Notes: generated from the letters alone by a model not told the origin. A DNA stretch of 15,710 nucleotides from Deltaproteobacteria bacterium (GCA_021789795.1 JAJYJA010000041.1:1-15710); one strand, 5' to 3'; counted from the stretch's first letter, positions 1 to 13,829 are shown. Numbers and translations are program-made.

Positions 1-120
1 TCCCTTCGTCGCCAATACCCGCGTGATCGCCGACGTCAACGTCGTCTTGCCATGGTCTATGTGCCCAATCGTCCCTATATTTACATGCGGTTTCGTTCTC
101 TCAAACTTTTGCTTTGCCAT
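1..120 (-). CDS. tuf: Elongation factor Tu, N-terminal 40 residues (partial, cut by window edge)
   Basis: EF-Tu is the GTPase that carries aminoacyl-tRNA to the ribosomal A site. Only the first 40 codons are present; the gene runs off the left edge. The protein starts MAKQKFERTKPHVNIGTIG and contains the G1 P-loop GHIDHGKTT at residues 19-27, which binds the GTP phosphates. The residue before the P-loop aspartate is Ile, where E. coli has Val (the hydrophobic gate position). The ATG lies 42 nt after the fusA stop, with a TGAGGA-type ribosome binding site just upstream, so it is very likely cotranscribed with fusA. Codons here include AGA and two ATA, unusual next to the GC-rich neighbours. 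A second tuf copy enters at the right edge. Identity is near certain from the N-terminus and from the fusA-tuf order. Confidence 0.98.
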   Translation of the reverse strand, partial: MAKQKFERTKPHVNIGTIGHIDHGKTTLTSAITRVLATKG

Positions 121-162
121 CGTTTTTCCTCACTCGTTTCTGTCGGTTGAACCTCTATTGAC

Positions 163-2244
163 TTACAACCCGCGAATCCTTTTGATAATCTGGTCAGCCA
201 GACGGGCGGGCATCTCCTCGTAGGAAGCAAACTGCATGGTGAAGCTGGCCCTCCCCTGGGTAGCGGAGCGCAGGGCGGTCGAATAGCCAAACATCTCGAC
301 CAAGGGGACATGCGCCTCAACGACCTGGATGCCCTGCTCCCTGACCTCCATCCCGAAGATCTTGGCCCGCTTGCTGTTTAAGTCGTTGATCACCTCGCCC
401 ACATACTCGTCCGGGACCACCGCCTCTAGCCGCATCACCGGCTCAAGCAGTATCGGCCCCGCCGCCAGGCAGGCCTCACGCAAGGCCAGACTCGCCGCCA
501 CCCCGAAGGCCTGGGCGGTGGAGTCCTCCTCGTGGTAAGAACCGCCCGTCAAGGTCACCTTGACATCGGCGACCGGGAACCCCAACAGCACCCCGGAGTC
601 AAGGCCTGACTCAACACCCTTTTTAATCGCCCCCACCAACTCCTGGGGGATCAGTTCGTCGCTGACCGCGCTTACAAACGCGATGCCGGCCCCGCGCTCC
701 CGCGCCTCGACCCGCAAACGGACATGGCCATACTGGCTCTTGCCCCCGCCGTGCGGCTCAAACCGGCCCTCGCCCTCCCCGTGCCCGGCCAGCGTCTCCT
801 TGTAGGAGACCTGGGGCTTGCCGACGCTCGCCTGGACCTTGAAGTCACGAATCAGACGATCGACGATGATCTCCAGGTGCAACTCGCCCATTCCGGAGAT
901 CAGGGTCTGGCCGGTATCCTCCTGGATGGACACCTTAAATGACGGGTCCTCAAGGGCGATCTTGGCCAGGCTGTCACGCAATTTCTCTTCGTCGGCCTTG
1001 CCCTTGGGCTCGATGGCGATGCTGATCACCGGCTCCGGGAAGTCGATCCGCTCCAGCACAATGGCATCACCCTTCTCGCACAGGGTGTCGCCGGTGGTGG
1101 AAAACCGCAGGCCAACCAAGGTGGCGATGTCGCCCGCCCCGACCTCCGCGATCTCCTCCCGCTTGTTGGCGTGCATCCGCAGGATCTTGGCCACCTTCTC
1201 CTGCTTGCCCTTGCAGGGGTTGAAGACCTTGTCCCCTACCCGCATCACCCCTGAATAAACCCTAATAAAGGCCAGATTGCCCACAAAGGGATCGGAGACG
1301 ATCTTGAAGGCCAGGGCGCAGAATTTTTCCTTGTCCGAGGTGTGGCGCTCCACCTCCCGCCCGTCCTGATCGTGGCCCTTGACCGGCGGCACATCAAGCG
1401 GCGAGGGCAAGTAAGCGACGATGGCGTCCAAGAGCGGCTGCACCCCCTTGTTCTTGAAGGCGCTCCCGCACAACACCGGCACCGCCTCCAGCCGCAGGGA
1501 GGCCCCTCTCACCGCCCGGCGGAGCTCATCCGCCCCCACCGGCTGTTCTTCCAAGAATTTTTCCATGACTCCCTCATCGAAGTCGGCCAGCTTCTCGACG
1601 AGAGTCATACGTGCAGCCGTGAAGATGTCGGAGAACTCGTCCGATACCGGGGCCTCTATAACTTGGGCCCCCTGGGAGTCCTCGTCGAAGTAAAGCATCT
1701 TCCCCTCCACGAGGTCGATAACTCCGGCAAAGGACTCCTCACTGCCTATCGGGAGTTGCAACATTAACGGAACCGCGCCCAAGCGGTTCTCGATCATGGA
1801 CAGGCAGCGCTCGAGACTGGCCCCCACCCGATCCATCTTGTTGACAAAGGCGATTCTGGGGATCCGGTAGTGATTGGCCTGCCGCCAGACGGTCTCGCTC
1901 TGGGGTTCCACCCCGCCCACCGCGCAGAAGACCGCCACCGCCCCATCCAGCACCCGCAGGCAACGCTCGACCTCAACCGTGAAATCGACGTGCCCCGGGG
2001 TATCGATAATGTTGATCTGATGCTCGTGCCAGAGACAGGTGGTGGCGGCGGAGGTGATGGTAATCCCCCGTTCCTGCTCTTGCTCCATCCAATCCATGAC
2101 GGCGGTGCCGTCATGTACCTCGCCAATCTTGTACGATCGGCCGGTGTAGAAGAGGATGCGCTCGGTGGTGGTGGTCTTGCCCGCGTCGATATGGGCCATC
2201 ACCCCGATATTTCGCACCCTTTGCAGTTTACCGCTCGCTGTCAC
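163..2244 (-). CDS. fusA: Elongation factor G
   Basis: EF-G is the cytoplasmic GTPase that drives translocation of tRNA and mRNA and, with ribosome recycling factor, splits post-termination ribosomes. The 693-residue product has the normal family length (E. coli 704). G-domain motifs are intact: G1 AHIDAGKTT (17-25), G2 RGITI (59-63), G3 DTPGH (81-85) with the catalytic His85, and G4 NKMD (135-138), followed by domains II-V. The start is GTG, with an AGGAAGGGGG purine tract just upstream; no better in-frame ATG precedes the G1 motif except Met16, which would destroy the fold. It lies 101 nt after rpsG, and that gap carries its own promoter-like site (2303-2331). A tuf gene follows. The position in the str cluster marks it as the housekeeping EF-G rather than a paralogue. 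Confidence 0.99.
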   Translation of the reverse strand: MTASGKLQRVRNIGVMAHIDAGKTTTTERILFYTGRSYKIGEVHDGTAVMDWMEQEQERGITITSAATTCLWHEHQINIIDTPGHVDFTVEVERCLRVLDGAVAVFCAVGGVEPQSETVWRQANHYRIPRIAFVNKMDRVGASLERCLSMIENRLGAVPLMLQLPIGSEESFAGVIDLVEGKMLYFDEDSQGAQVIEAPVSDEFSDIFTAARMTLVEKLADFDEGVMEKFLEEQPVGADELRRAVRGASLRLEAVPVLCGSAFKNKGVQPLLDAIVAYLPSPLDVPPVKGHDQDGREVERHTSDKEKFCALAFKIVSDPFVGNLAFIRVYSGVMRVGDKVFNPCKGKQEKVAKILRMHANKREEIAEVGAGDIATLVGLRFSTTGDTLCEKGDAIVLERIDFPEPVISIAIEPKGKADEEKLRDSLAKIALEDPSFKVSIQEDTGQTLISGMGELHLEIIVDRLIRDFKVQASVGKPQVSYKETLAGHGEGEGRFEPHGGGKSQYGHVRLRVEARERGAGIAFVSAVSDELIPQELVGAIKKGVESGLDSGVLLGFPVADVKVTLTGGSYHEEDSTAQAFGVAASLALREACLAAGPILLEPVMRLEAVVPDEYVGEVINDLNSKRAKIFGMEVREQGIQVVEAHVPLVEMFGYSTALRSATQGRASFTMQFASYEEMPARLADQIIKRIRGL

Positions 2245-2302
2245 AACCCCCTTCCTGACCGCCGTTCAACCACCGTTAGGGACGAAAAAAAGGAAACCGT
2301 CC

Positions 2303-2331
2303 TATATAAACCGGCGGGGAAGGATTGTCAA
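2303..2331 (-). promoter_or_regulatory. Putative sigma-70 promoter for fusA-tuf
   Basis: In the rpsG-fusA gap a perfect -35 box TTGACA (2326-2331) is followed by exactly 17 nt and a -10-like TATATA (2303-2308). The predicted start is near 2296, giving a leader of about 50 nt before the fusA GTG. That leader opens with a possible GGACG/CGTCC hairpin whose loop carries a T7 tract (2285-2291). The site would let the elongation factors be made in excess of S12 and S7. It was found by reading, with no experimental support. The -10 matches consensus at 4 of 6 positions. Confidence 0.6.
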
Positions 2332-2345
2332 CCGCTAAGCCGGAA

Positions 2346-2819
2346 TTACCACCGATAATGGGCAAAGGCCTTGTTGGCATCGGCCATCTTATGGGTATCC
2401 TCGCGCTTCTTCACCGCCGCCCCCCGGTTGTTGAAGGCGTCGGTCAGTTCGGCGGCCAGCTTTTCCGCCATCGAGTGGCCGGCGCGCTTCTGGGCAAAGC
2501 CAGTGATCCAGCGCATGGCCAAGGCATTGCGGCGTTCCGGACGCACCTCCACCGGCACCTGATAGGTGGCGCCGCCCACCCGGCGCGACTTCACCTCCAC
2601 CCGGGGCCGCACCGACTCCATCGCCTTGTCGAAGATCTCGATGGCGGTGCCTTCCTTGAGGCGGTCGGCAATGATGTCCATGGCGTCATAGAACACGGAA
2701 CGGGCCACGCTCTTCTTACCGTCGCACATCAACTGATTGATGAATTTCGATACCAGCACGCTCTTGAAGCGTGAATCCGGGGCGACGGGCCGCCTGGCAA
2801 CTGTCTTACGTCTTGGCAT
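2346..2819 (-). CDS. rpsG: 30S ribosomal protein S7
   Basis: S7 is a primary 16S rRNA binding protein that organises the 3' major domain (head) of the 30S subunit and lies near the E-site tRNA. The 157-residue product matches the usual length (about 156). It starts MPRRKTVARRPVAPDSRF and carries the conserved helical core, including SVRPRVEVKSRRVGGATYQV and a C-terminal KKREDTHKMADANKAFAHYRW-type tail. The start ATG has a GAGGA ribosome binding site. It follows rpsL by only 29 nt, so the two are cotranscribed. In E. coli S7 represses its own mRNA through a longer rpsL-rpsG spacer; that spacer is absent here, so any autoregulation must use another site. Confidence 0.99.
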   Translation of the reverse strand: MPRRKTVARRPVAPDSRFKSVLVSKFINQLMCDGKKSVARSVFYDAMDIIADRLKEGTAIEIFDKAMESVRPRVEVKSRRVGGATYQVPVEVRPERRNALAMRWITGFAQKRAGHSMAEKLAAELTDAFNNRGAAVKKREDTHKMADANKAFAHYRW

Positions 2820-2848
2820 ATCTCTTCCTCGCAGCCTGTTTCAGTTAA

Positions 2849-3220
2849 CTATTTCGGACGCTTGGCGCCGTACTTGGAACGGCTCTGCTTACGGTTCGCC
2901 ACCCCGCTGGTGTCCAGGGTGCCGCGGATGATGTGGTAACGGACGCCGGGCAGGTCCTTTACCCGGCCGCCGCGGATCATCACCACCGAGTGCTCCTGGA
3001 GGTTGTGGCCCACGCCCGGGATGTAAGAGGTCACCTCCATGCCGTTGGTCAAACGCACCCTGGCCACCTTACGCAGGGCCGAGTTGGGCTTCTTGGGGGT
3101 GGTGGTATAGACGCGCACGCATACCCCCCGCTTCTGGGGCGAGCCTTTGAGGGCCGGGGTGGTCGATCTGCCGCTTATCTTCTTGCGGCCTTGCCGTACC
3201 AGTTGGTTGATGGTGGGCAT
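2849..3220 (-). CDS. rpsL: 30S ribosomal protein S12
   Basis: S12 sits at the 30S decoding centre and helps control accuracy; it is the classical streptomycin resistance target. The 123-residue product contains TTTPKKPNSALRKVARVRL and GGRVKDLPGVRYH. Lys43 and Lys88 (Lys42 and Lys87 in E. coli mature numbering) are both wild type, so no streptomycin resistance change is visible. Asp89 is the residue that RimO methylthiolates in other bacteria. The frame is open 18 codons further upstream, but ATG at 3220 is chosen because MPTINQLVRQGRKK is the family N-terminus and AAGGAG lies 6 nt upstream. First gene of the str part, with rpsG, fusA and tuf following and its own promoter-like site at 3286-3314. 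Confidence 0.99.
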   Translation of the reverse strand: MPTINQLVRQGRKKISGRSTTPALKGSPQKRGVCVRVYTTTPKKPNSALRKVARVRLTNGMEVTSYIPGVGHNLQEHSVVMIRGGRVKDLPGVRYHIIRGTLDTSGVANRKQSRSKYGAKRPK

Positions 3221-3250
3221 TGCGATACTCCTTAATCTGTTTTGCTTACC

Positions 3251-3267
3251 ACGCGGGACACCCGCGC
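3251..3267 (-). other. GC-rich hairpin in rpsL leader
   Basis: CGCGGG and CCCGCG pair around a 3-nt loop, with one further G-U pair in the minus-strand RNA (7 bp). It lies between the T8 tract and the rpsL ribosome binding site, within the predicted 5' UTR. No T tract follows it on the minus strand, so it is not a terminator. It could stabilise the mRNA 5' end or act in regulation; the role is unknown. Confidence 0.45.
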
Positions 3268-3285
3268 TGATCACGAAAAAAAAGA

Positions 3286-3314
3286 CTTTTACCCGAAGGC
3301 CAGACGGCTGTCAA
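3286..3314 (-). promoter_or_regulatory. Putative sigma-70 promoter for rpsL-rpsG
   Basis: A perfect -35 TTGACA (3309-3314) lies just after the rpoC stop, then exactly 17 nt, then TAAAAG (3286-3291), which matches the -10 consensus at 4 of 6 positions. An AT-rich stretch (AACATATTTG) lies directly upstream, like an UP element. The expected start, about 7 nt past the -10, falls inside a run of eight T (3276-3283). The layout matches the site ahead of fusA. It is inferred from sequence only. Confidence 0.6.
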
Positions 3315-3328
3315 CAAATATGTTGGCG

Positions 3329-7384
<4,056 letters not shown>

Positions 7385-7464
7385 GGCCCACCCCTATGCT
7401 TTATGTTTTCCCGTCCCAGATGCGGAACGAAAGACAAAGGTATTGATTTACGCGAGACCTGCGG

Positions 7465-11553
<4,089 letters not shown>

Positions 11554-11612
11554 TGCCGACCTGCCCCCGCCATTTGCTTGACTTAAGTTACACGCCCTTA
11601 GACGCGGCGCGC

Positions 11613-11656
11613 AAAAACGCACTAAAACGTTACGGAGTCCCGCAACGTTTTAGTGC
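11613..11656 (-). terminator. Terminator-like hairpin (attenuator) directly upstream of rpoB
   Basis: A 13-bp perfect stem (11619-11631 with 11644-11656) continues inward with one G-U and three G-C pairs to a 4-nt loop, 17 bp in all. It is followed on the minus strand by G then five T (11613-11617). The G-U pair works only in minus-strand RNA (it would be A-C on the other strand), and the T tract is on the same side, so the structure acts in the operon direction. E. coli has a partial terminator and an RNase III site in this same gap. A full stop here would silence rpoBC, so partial read-through or a regulated attenuator is likely. Confidence 0.75.
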
Positions 11657-11659
11657 ATC

Positions 11660-11682
11660 AAAAGGCCTCCCGAAAAGGAGGC
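11660..11682 (-). terminator. Weak terminator-like hairpin after rplL
   Basis: GCCTCC and GGAGGC (6 bp) flank a 6-nt loop, followed by C and four T on the minus strand. It starts 16 nt after the rplL stop and is 3 nt from the next, larger hairpin, so the two form a tandem pair. The stem is short and the T run is brief, so on its own it should be inefficient. Confidence 0.5.
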
Positions 11683-11698
11683 GCAACCAACAAGGGTC

Positions 11699-12076
11699 TT
11701 ACTTGATTTCAACCACCCCACCCGCAGCCTCGATCTTGGCCTTGATGTCAGCCGCCTCTTCCTTGCTGACCCCTTCCTTGACGGTGGAGGGGGCGCCTTC
11801 CACCATATCCTTGGCCTCCTTAAGGCCGAGCGAGGTGATGGCGCGCACCTCCTTGATGACCTGGATCTTCTTGTCACCGCCGGACTTCAGGATAACGTCG
11901 AACTCGGTCTTCTCCTCCACCGGGGCGGCGGCGGCCACCGGGGCGGCGGCGGCCATCGCCACCGGGGCGGCGGCGCTGACCCCGAACTTCTCTTCCATCT
12001 CCTTGATCAGCTCCGACAGCTCAAGGACGGTCATATTGGCAATAAAATCGATTACATCTTGCTTGGAAACAGACAT
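11699..12076 (-). CDS. rplL: 50S ribosomal protein L7/L12
   Basis: L7/L12 forms the mobile stalk, present in several copies per ribosome, that recruits EF-Tu, EF-G and IF2 and stimulates their GTP hydrolysis. The 125-residue product has the N-terminal dimerisation and L10-binding helices (about 1-33), an Ala/Pro/Val hinge (about 34-54), and the C-terminal factor-binding domain with KSGGDKKIQVIKEVRAITSL and GLKEAKDMVEGAP. The ATG has a GGAGGA ribosome binding site. It follows rplJ by 51 nt, with a 7-bp hairpin in the gap; stronger initiation than rplJ would fit the several-to-one L12:L10 ratio. The hinge is encoded by three near-identical 18-nt repeats. Confidence 0.99.
   Translation of the reverse strand: MSVSKQDVIDFIANMTVLELSELIKEMEEKFGVSAAAPVAMAAAAPVAAAAPVEEKTEFDVILKSGGDKKIQVIKEVRAITSLGLKEAKDMVEGAPSTVKEGVSKEEAADIKAKIEAAGGVVEIK
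11917..11975. repeat. Three GC-rich 18-nt repeats encoding the L12 hinge
   Basis: Two adjacent copies of an 18-nt unit (11917-11934 and 11935-11952), then 6 nt, then a third copy cut one base short (11959-11975). Each encodes an Ala-rich piece with one Pro-Val. An in-frame repeat of this kind could change hinge length by slippage without a frameshift. Confidence 0.85.
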
Positions 12077-12096
12077 GGTAATTCCTCCAGATAGTT

Positions 12097-12113
12097 AGCG
12101 CCGCGACGGCGCT
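12097..12113 (-). other. Hairpin in rplJ-rplL gap
   Basis: AGCGCCG pairs with CGGCGCT around a 3-nt CGA loop (7 bp, nearly all G-C), between the rplJ stop and the rplL ribosome binding site. No T tract follows, so it is not a terminator. It could isolate the rplL start from upstream pairing or slow decay. Confidence 0.4.
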
Positions 12114-12127
12114 TGATCCACAATTTT

Positions 12128-12646
12128 CTACTGCTCCTTTTGTTCCTTGATCGCCTGCAGGGCGTAAACCAGCTTCTGCGGAATGGCGTTCAGCACCCGG
12201 ACAAAGCCCGTGGGCACCGCCTGCATCACCGAAAGCAACTGGCCGAGCAACACCTCCCGACTGGGCAGGGTTGACAGGGAGACAAGGTCGGCGCCAGAGA
12301 GCAACTTGCCTTCCAGCACCGCGCTCTTGATGCTCAACTTCTCGTGCCCCTTGGCAAACTCGACCAGCACCTTGGCCGGGCTCACCGGATCGCCGTAGGC
12401 GAGGGAGACGGCGGTGGTGCCCTGAAAATAATCCCCCAGGGGCGCGAAGGGGGTCTCCTGGCTGGCCTTGCGCAACAGGGTGTTTTTGGCGACCTTGATC
12501 TCGGAGTCGCACTTCTTTAAGGCGATGCGCAACTCCTCGAATTCGGATACAGTCAGACCTCGATAGTCGCTGGCCACGGCGATGGACGCCTTGGCAAACT
12601 TTTCCGACAACTCCTTAACAACCGATGTTTTTTCCTCGCGGTTCAA
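12128..12646 (-). CDS. rplJ: 50S ribosomal protein L10
   Basis: L10 anchors the L7/L12 dimers to 23S rRNA at the stalk base; the L10-L12 complex also represses translation of its own mRNA. The 172-residue product (E. coli 165) begins MNREEKTSVVKELSEKF, carries SDYRGLTVSEFEELR and KVAKNTLLRKA in the rRNA-binding domain, and ends in a C-terminal helix for L12 binding (LVYALQAIKEQKEQ). The start is TTG, chosen because the conserved N-terminus begins there and AAAGGAGGTGA sits directly upstream at good spacing. A 421-nt leader with an L10-type regulatory element precedes it. rplL follows in the same transcript. Confidence 0.98.
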   Translation of the reverse strand: MNREEKTSVVKELSEKFAKASIAVASDYRGLTVSEFEELRIALKKCDSEIKVAKNTLLRKASQETPFAPLGDYFQGTTAVSLAYGDPVSPAKVLVEFAKGHEKLSIKSAVLEGKLLSGADLVSLSTLPSREVLLGQLLSVMQAVPTGFVRVLNAIPQKLVYALQAIKEQKEQ

Positions 12647-12653
12647 TACGTTT

Positions 12654-12663
12654 CACCTCCTTT
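12654..12663 (-). promoter_or_regulatory. Shine-Dalgarno deciding the rplJ TTG start
   Basis: AAAGGAGGTG is an almost full anti-16S match, 7-9 nt before TTG at 12646. It justifies the non-ATG start of rplJ. Seven bases (12657-12663) can also pair with TTCCTTT at 12685-12691, so access may be regulated. Confidence 0.85.
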
Positions 12664-12691
12664 GCAAGAACTTTGATTTTTGGTAAAGGAA
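12657..12691 (-). promoter_or_regulatory. Possible Shine-Dalgarno-sequestering hairpin of rplJ
   Basis: TTCCTTT (12685-12691) and AAAGGAG (12657-12663) pair over 7 bp with one G-U, leaving a 21-nt loop. The right arm is the core of the rplJ ribosome binding site. It lies downstream of the L10 leader core, where a repression switch would be expected. The stem is AT-rich and only moderately stable. Confidence 0.4.
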
Positions 12692-12724
12692 CAGTCGAGG
12701 TCGACGTAGATGACAGGTTGTAAA

Positions 12725-12832
12725 ACCGTTGTCTCGGCAGGCCGGGAATAATGACTCTTCCCAATTAAACCTTGGCATAAAGCAAGGCACCTGCTGTCTT
12801 CGACTTCAGAACTGCTCACCATCGTAACGGTG
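12725..12832 (-). promoter_or_regulatory. L10 (rplJL) mRNA leader, L10-L12 binding element
   Basis: The minus-strand RNA holds the hallmarks of the ribosomal protein L10 leader: GACAGCAGGUGCC, a short hairpin (CCUUG/CAAGG), UUUAAU, a second hairpin (GGGAA/UUCCC), then CCUGCCGAG, with GCAGG pairing to CCUGC. An outer stem ACCGUU/AACGGU (12826-12831 with 12725-12730) can close it. The ACCGUU arm can instead form a local 6-bp hairpin with a UACG loop (12817-12832). In E. coli and B. subtilis the L10-L12 complex binds such a leader and represses the operon. The core ends 78 nt before the rplJ start. The assignment rests on remembered consensus, not a covariance search. Confidence 0.85.
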
Positions 12833-12992
12833 CGCTACGAACAACAATAAATGCGGAAAAATCTAATTTGCCGCCATATAATTTGAGGGATACAACAGGT
12901 GCACCATCAGTTCACAAAAAAAAGAAGATGCAGACTGAACTTGTCTCTTACGGCCAGGGGATAGAAGGCAAGCCGGGAGGTGCCCTTAAGGC

Positions 12993-13022
12993 GCCGGGGA
13001 GGGCAACTACTCACTCCCCGGC
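12993..13022 (-). other. GC-rich hairpin after rplA
   Basis: GCCGGGGAG and CTCCCCGGC pair perfectly (9 bp) around a 12-nt loop, 45 nt after the rplA stop. The same left arm can pair, with one bulge, to CTCCCGGC at 12972-12979, so two forms compete. No T tract follows closely. It may be a processing or stability element separating rplKA from rplJL mRNA. Confidence 0.45.
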
Positions 13023-13067
13023 CCACCCTTGATTGCGCCGGCTCGTTACCCCAGGCGAACGGAACAG

Positions 13068-13772
13068 TTAACGGGAAATCGTCCGCAAGGGCAAGGGGTC
13101 GAGCTTGATCCCCGGGCCCATGGTGGAGGAGAGGCTGACGCCCCGGAGGTAGATCCCCTTGGCGCTGGAGGGTTTCAAGTGATTCAATCTGTCGATCAGC
13201 GCCATGGCGTTGTCGCGCAGCTTATCCAGGCCAAAGGAGGCCTTGCCGATCATGGCGTGGACAATCCCCGCCTTATCGACCTTGAACTCGATCTTGCCGG
13301 ACTTGATCTCGCCCACCACCCGCGCCACGTCAAAGGTGACGGTGCCCAGCTTGGCGTTGGGCATCAAACCGCGGGGGCCGAGGATGCGGCCGATCTTACC
13401 GACCGTGCCCATCATGTCGGGGGTGGCGATGGTCCGTTCAAAGTCCATCCAGCCGCCCTGAATCTTCTCGATATATTCATCGCTGCCCGCGTAGTCGGCG
13501 CCGGCGTCCAAGGCCTCCTTGACCTTGTCGCCCTTGGCGAAGACCAGCACCCGCTCGACCTTGCCCGTTCCATGCGGCAAGACCAGGCTGCTTCTGATCA
13601 TCTGATCGGCGTGACGAGGATCCACCCCCAGACGGACGGCAAGATCGATCGACTCGTCAAACTTGCTCCGCACGCACTGCAAGGAGACAGCAATGGCCTC
13701 GTCAACAGTGTAAAACTGCTGAGATTTAACCTTAGCGATATTTTCCTTGTGCTTCTTTCCCATCTTCGACAT
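13068..13772 (-). CDS. rplA: 50S ribosomal protein L1
   Basis: L1 binds the mobile L1 stalk of 23S rRNA and helps release deacylated tRNA from the E site; in E. coli it also represses rplKA translation. The 234-residue product equals the E. coli length and contains SLVLPHGTGKVERVLVFAKG and LGPRGLMPNAKLGTVTFDVA, typical of L1 (the usual PNPK is PNAK here). The frame is open to a GTG at 13781, but ATG at 13772 is chosen because TTAGGTGA lies 5 nt before it and overlaps that GTG. It follows rplK by 57 nt, with a small stem (TCTGTC/GGCAGA) in the gap. The long leader of rplJ follows. Confidence 0.98.
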   Translation of the reverse strand: MSKMGKKHKENIAKVKSQQFYTVDEAIAVSLQCVRSKFDESIDLAVRLGVDPRHADQMIRSSLVLPHGTGKVERVLVFAKGDKVKEALDAGADYAGSDEYIEKIQGGWMDFERTIATPDMMGTVGKIGRILGPRGLMPNAKLGTVTFDVARVVGEIKSGKIEFKVDKAGIVHAMIGKASFGLDKLRDNAMALIDRLNHLKPSSAKGIYLRGVSLSSTMGPGIKLDPLPLRTISR

Positions 13773-13829
13773 TATGTTCACCTAAAAATTGTAATGGTCT
13801 GCCATCCGACTGACAGATCATGTCGGGAA

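Larger units (their letters stand above)
12647..13067 (-). other. rplA-rplJ intergenic leader region, no protein gene
   Basis: This 421-nt gap has no credible coding frame. In transcription order it holds a GC-rich hairpin (12993-13022), a T8 tract (12914-12921) with only a weak 4-bp stem before it, an AT-rich stretch (about 12840-12895), the L10 leader core (12725-12832), a possible hairpin over the ribosome binding site (12657-12691), and the Shine-Dalgarno (12654-12663). TTGCCT then 15 nt then TAAGAG, on the minus strand before the T8 tract, resembles a weak promoter, but the spacing is poor. No promoter is called with confidence. Confidence 0.8.

Noticed and set aside
3221..3274. 18-residue N-terminal extension of S12
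   Set aside because: AAGGAG lies directly before the internal ATG, and the conserved S12 N-terminus starts there. The extension covers the leader hairpin.
3276..3283. T8 tract after rpoC as an intrinsic terminator
   Set aside because: No stable stem precedes it, with only about 3-bp pairings. The promoter reading of the same segment fits better.
11554..11622. 23-residue N-terminal extension of RpoB
   Set aside because: It runs into the terminator hairpin, does not resemble RpoB, and lacks a ribosome binding site.
12914..12921. T8 tract in the rplJ leader as an intrinsic terminator
   Set aside because: Only a 4-bp AGAC/GTCT stem lies before it, and the strong GC hairpin is over 70 nt upstream.
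13773..13781. GTG start three codons upstream for L1
   Set aside because: That GTG is part of the Shine-Dalgarno for the ATG at 13772, which also gives the standard 234-residue length.
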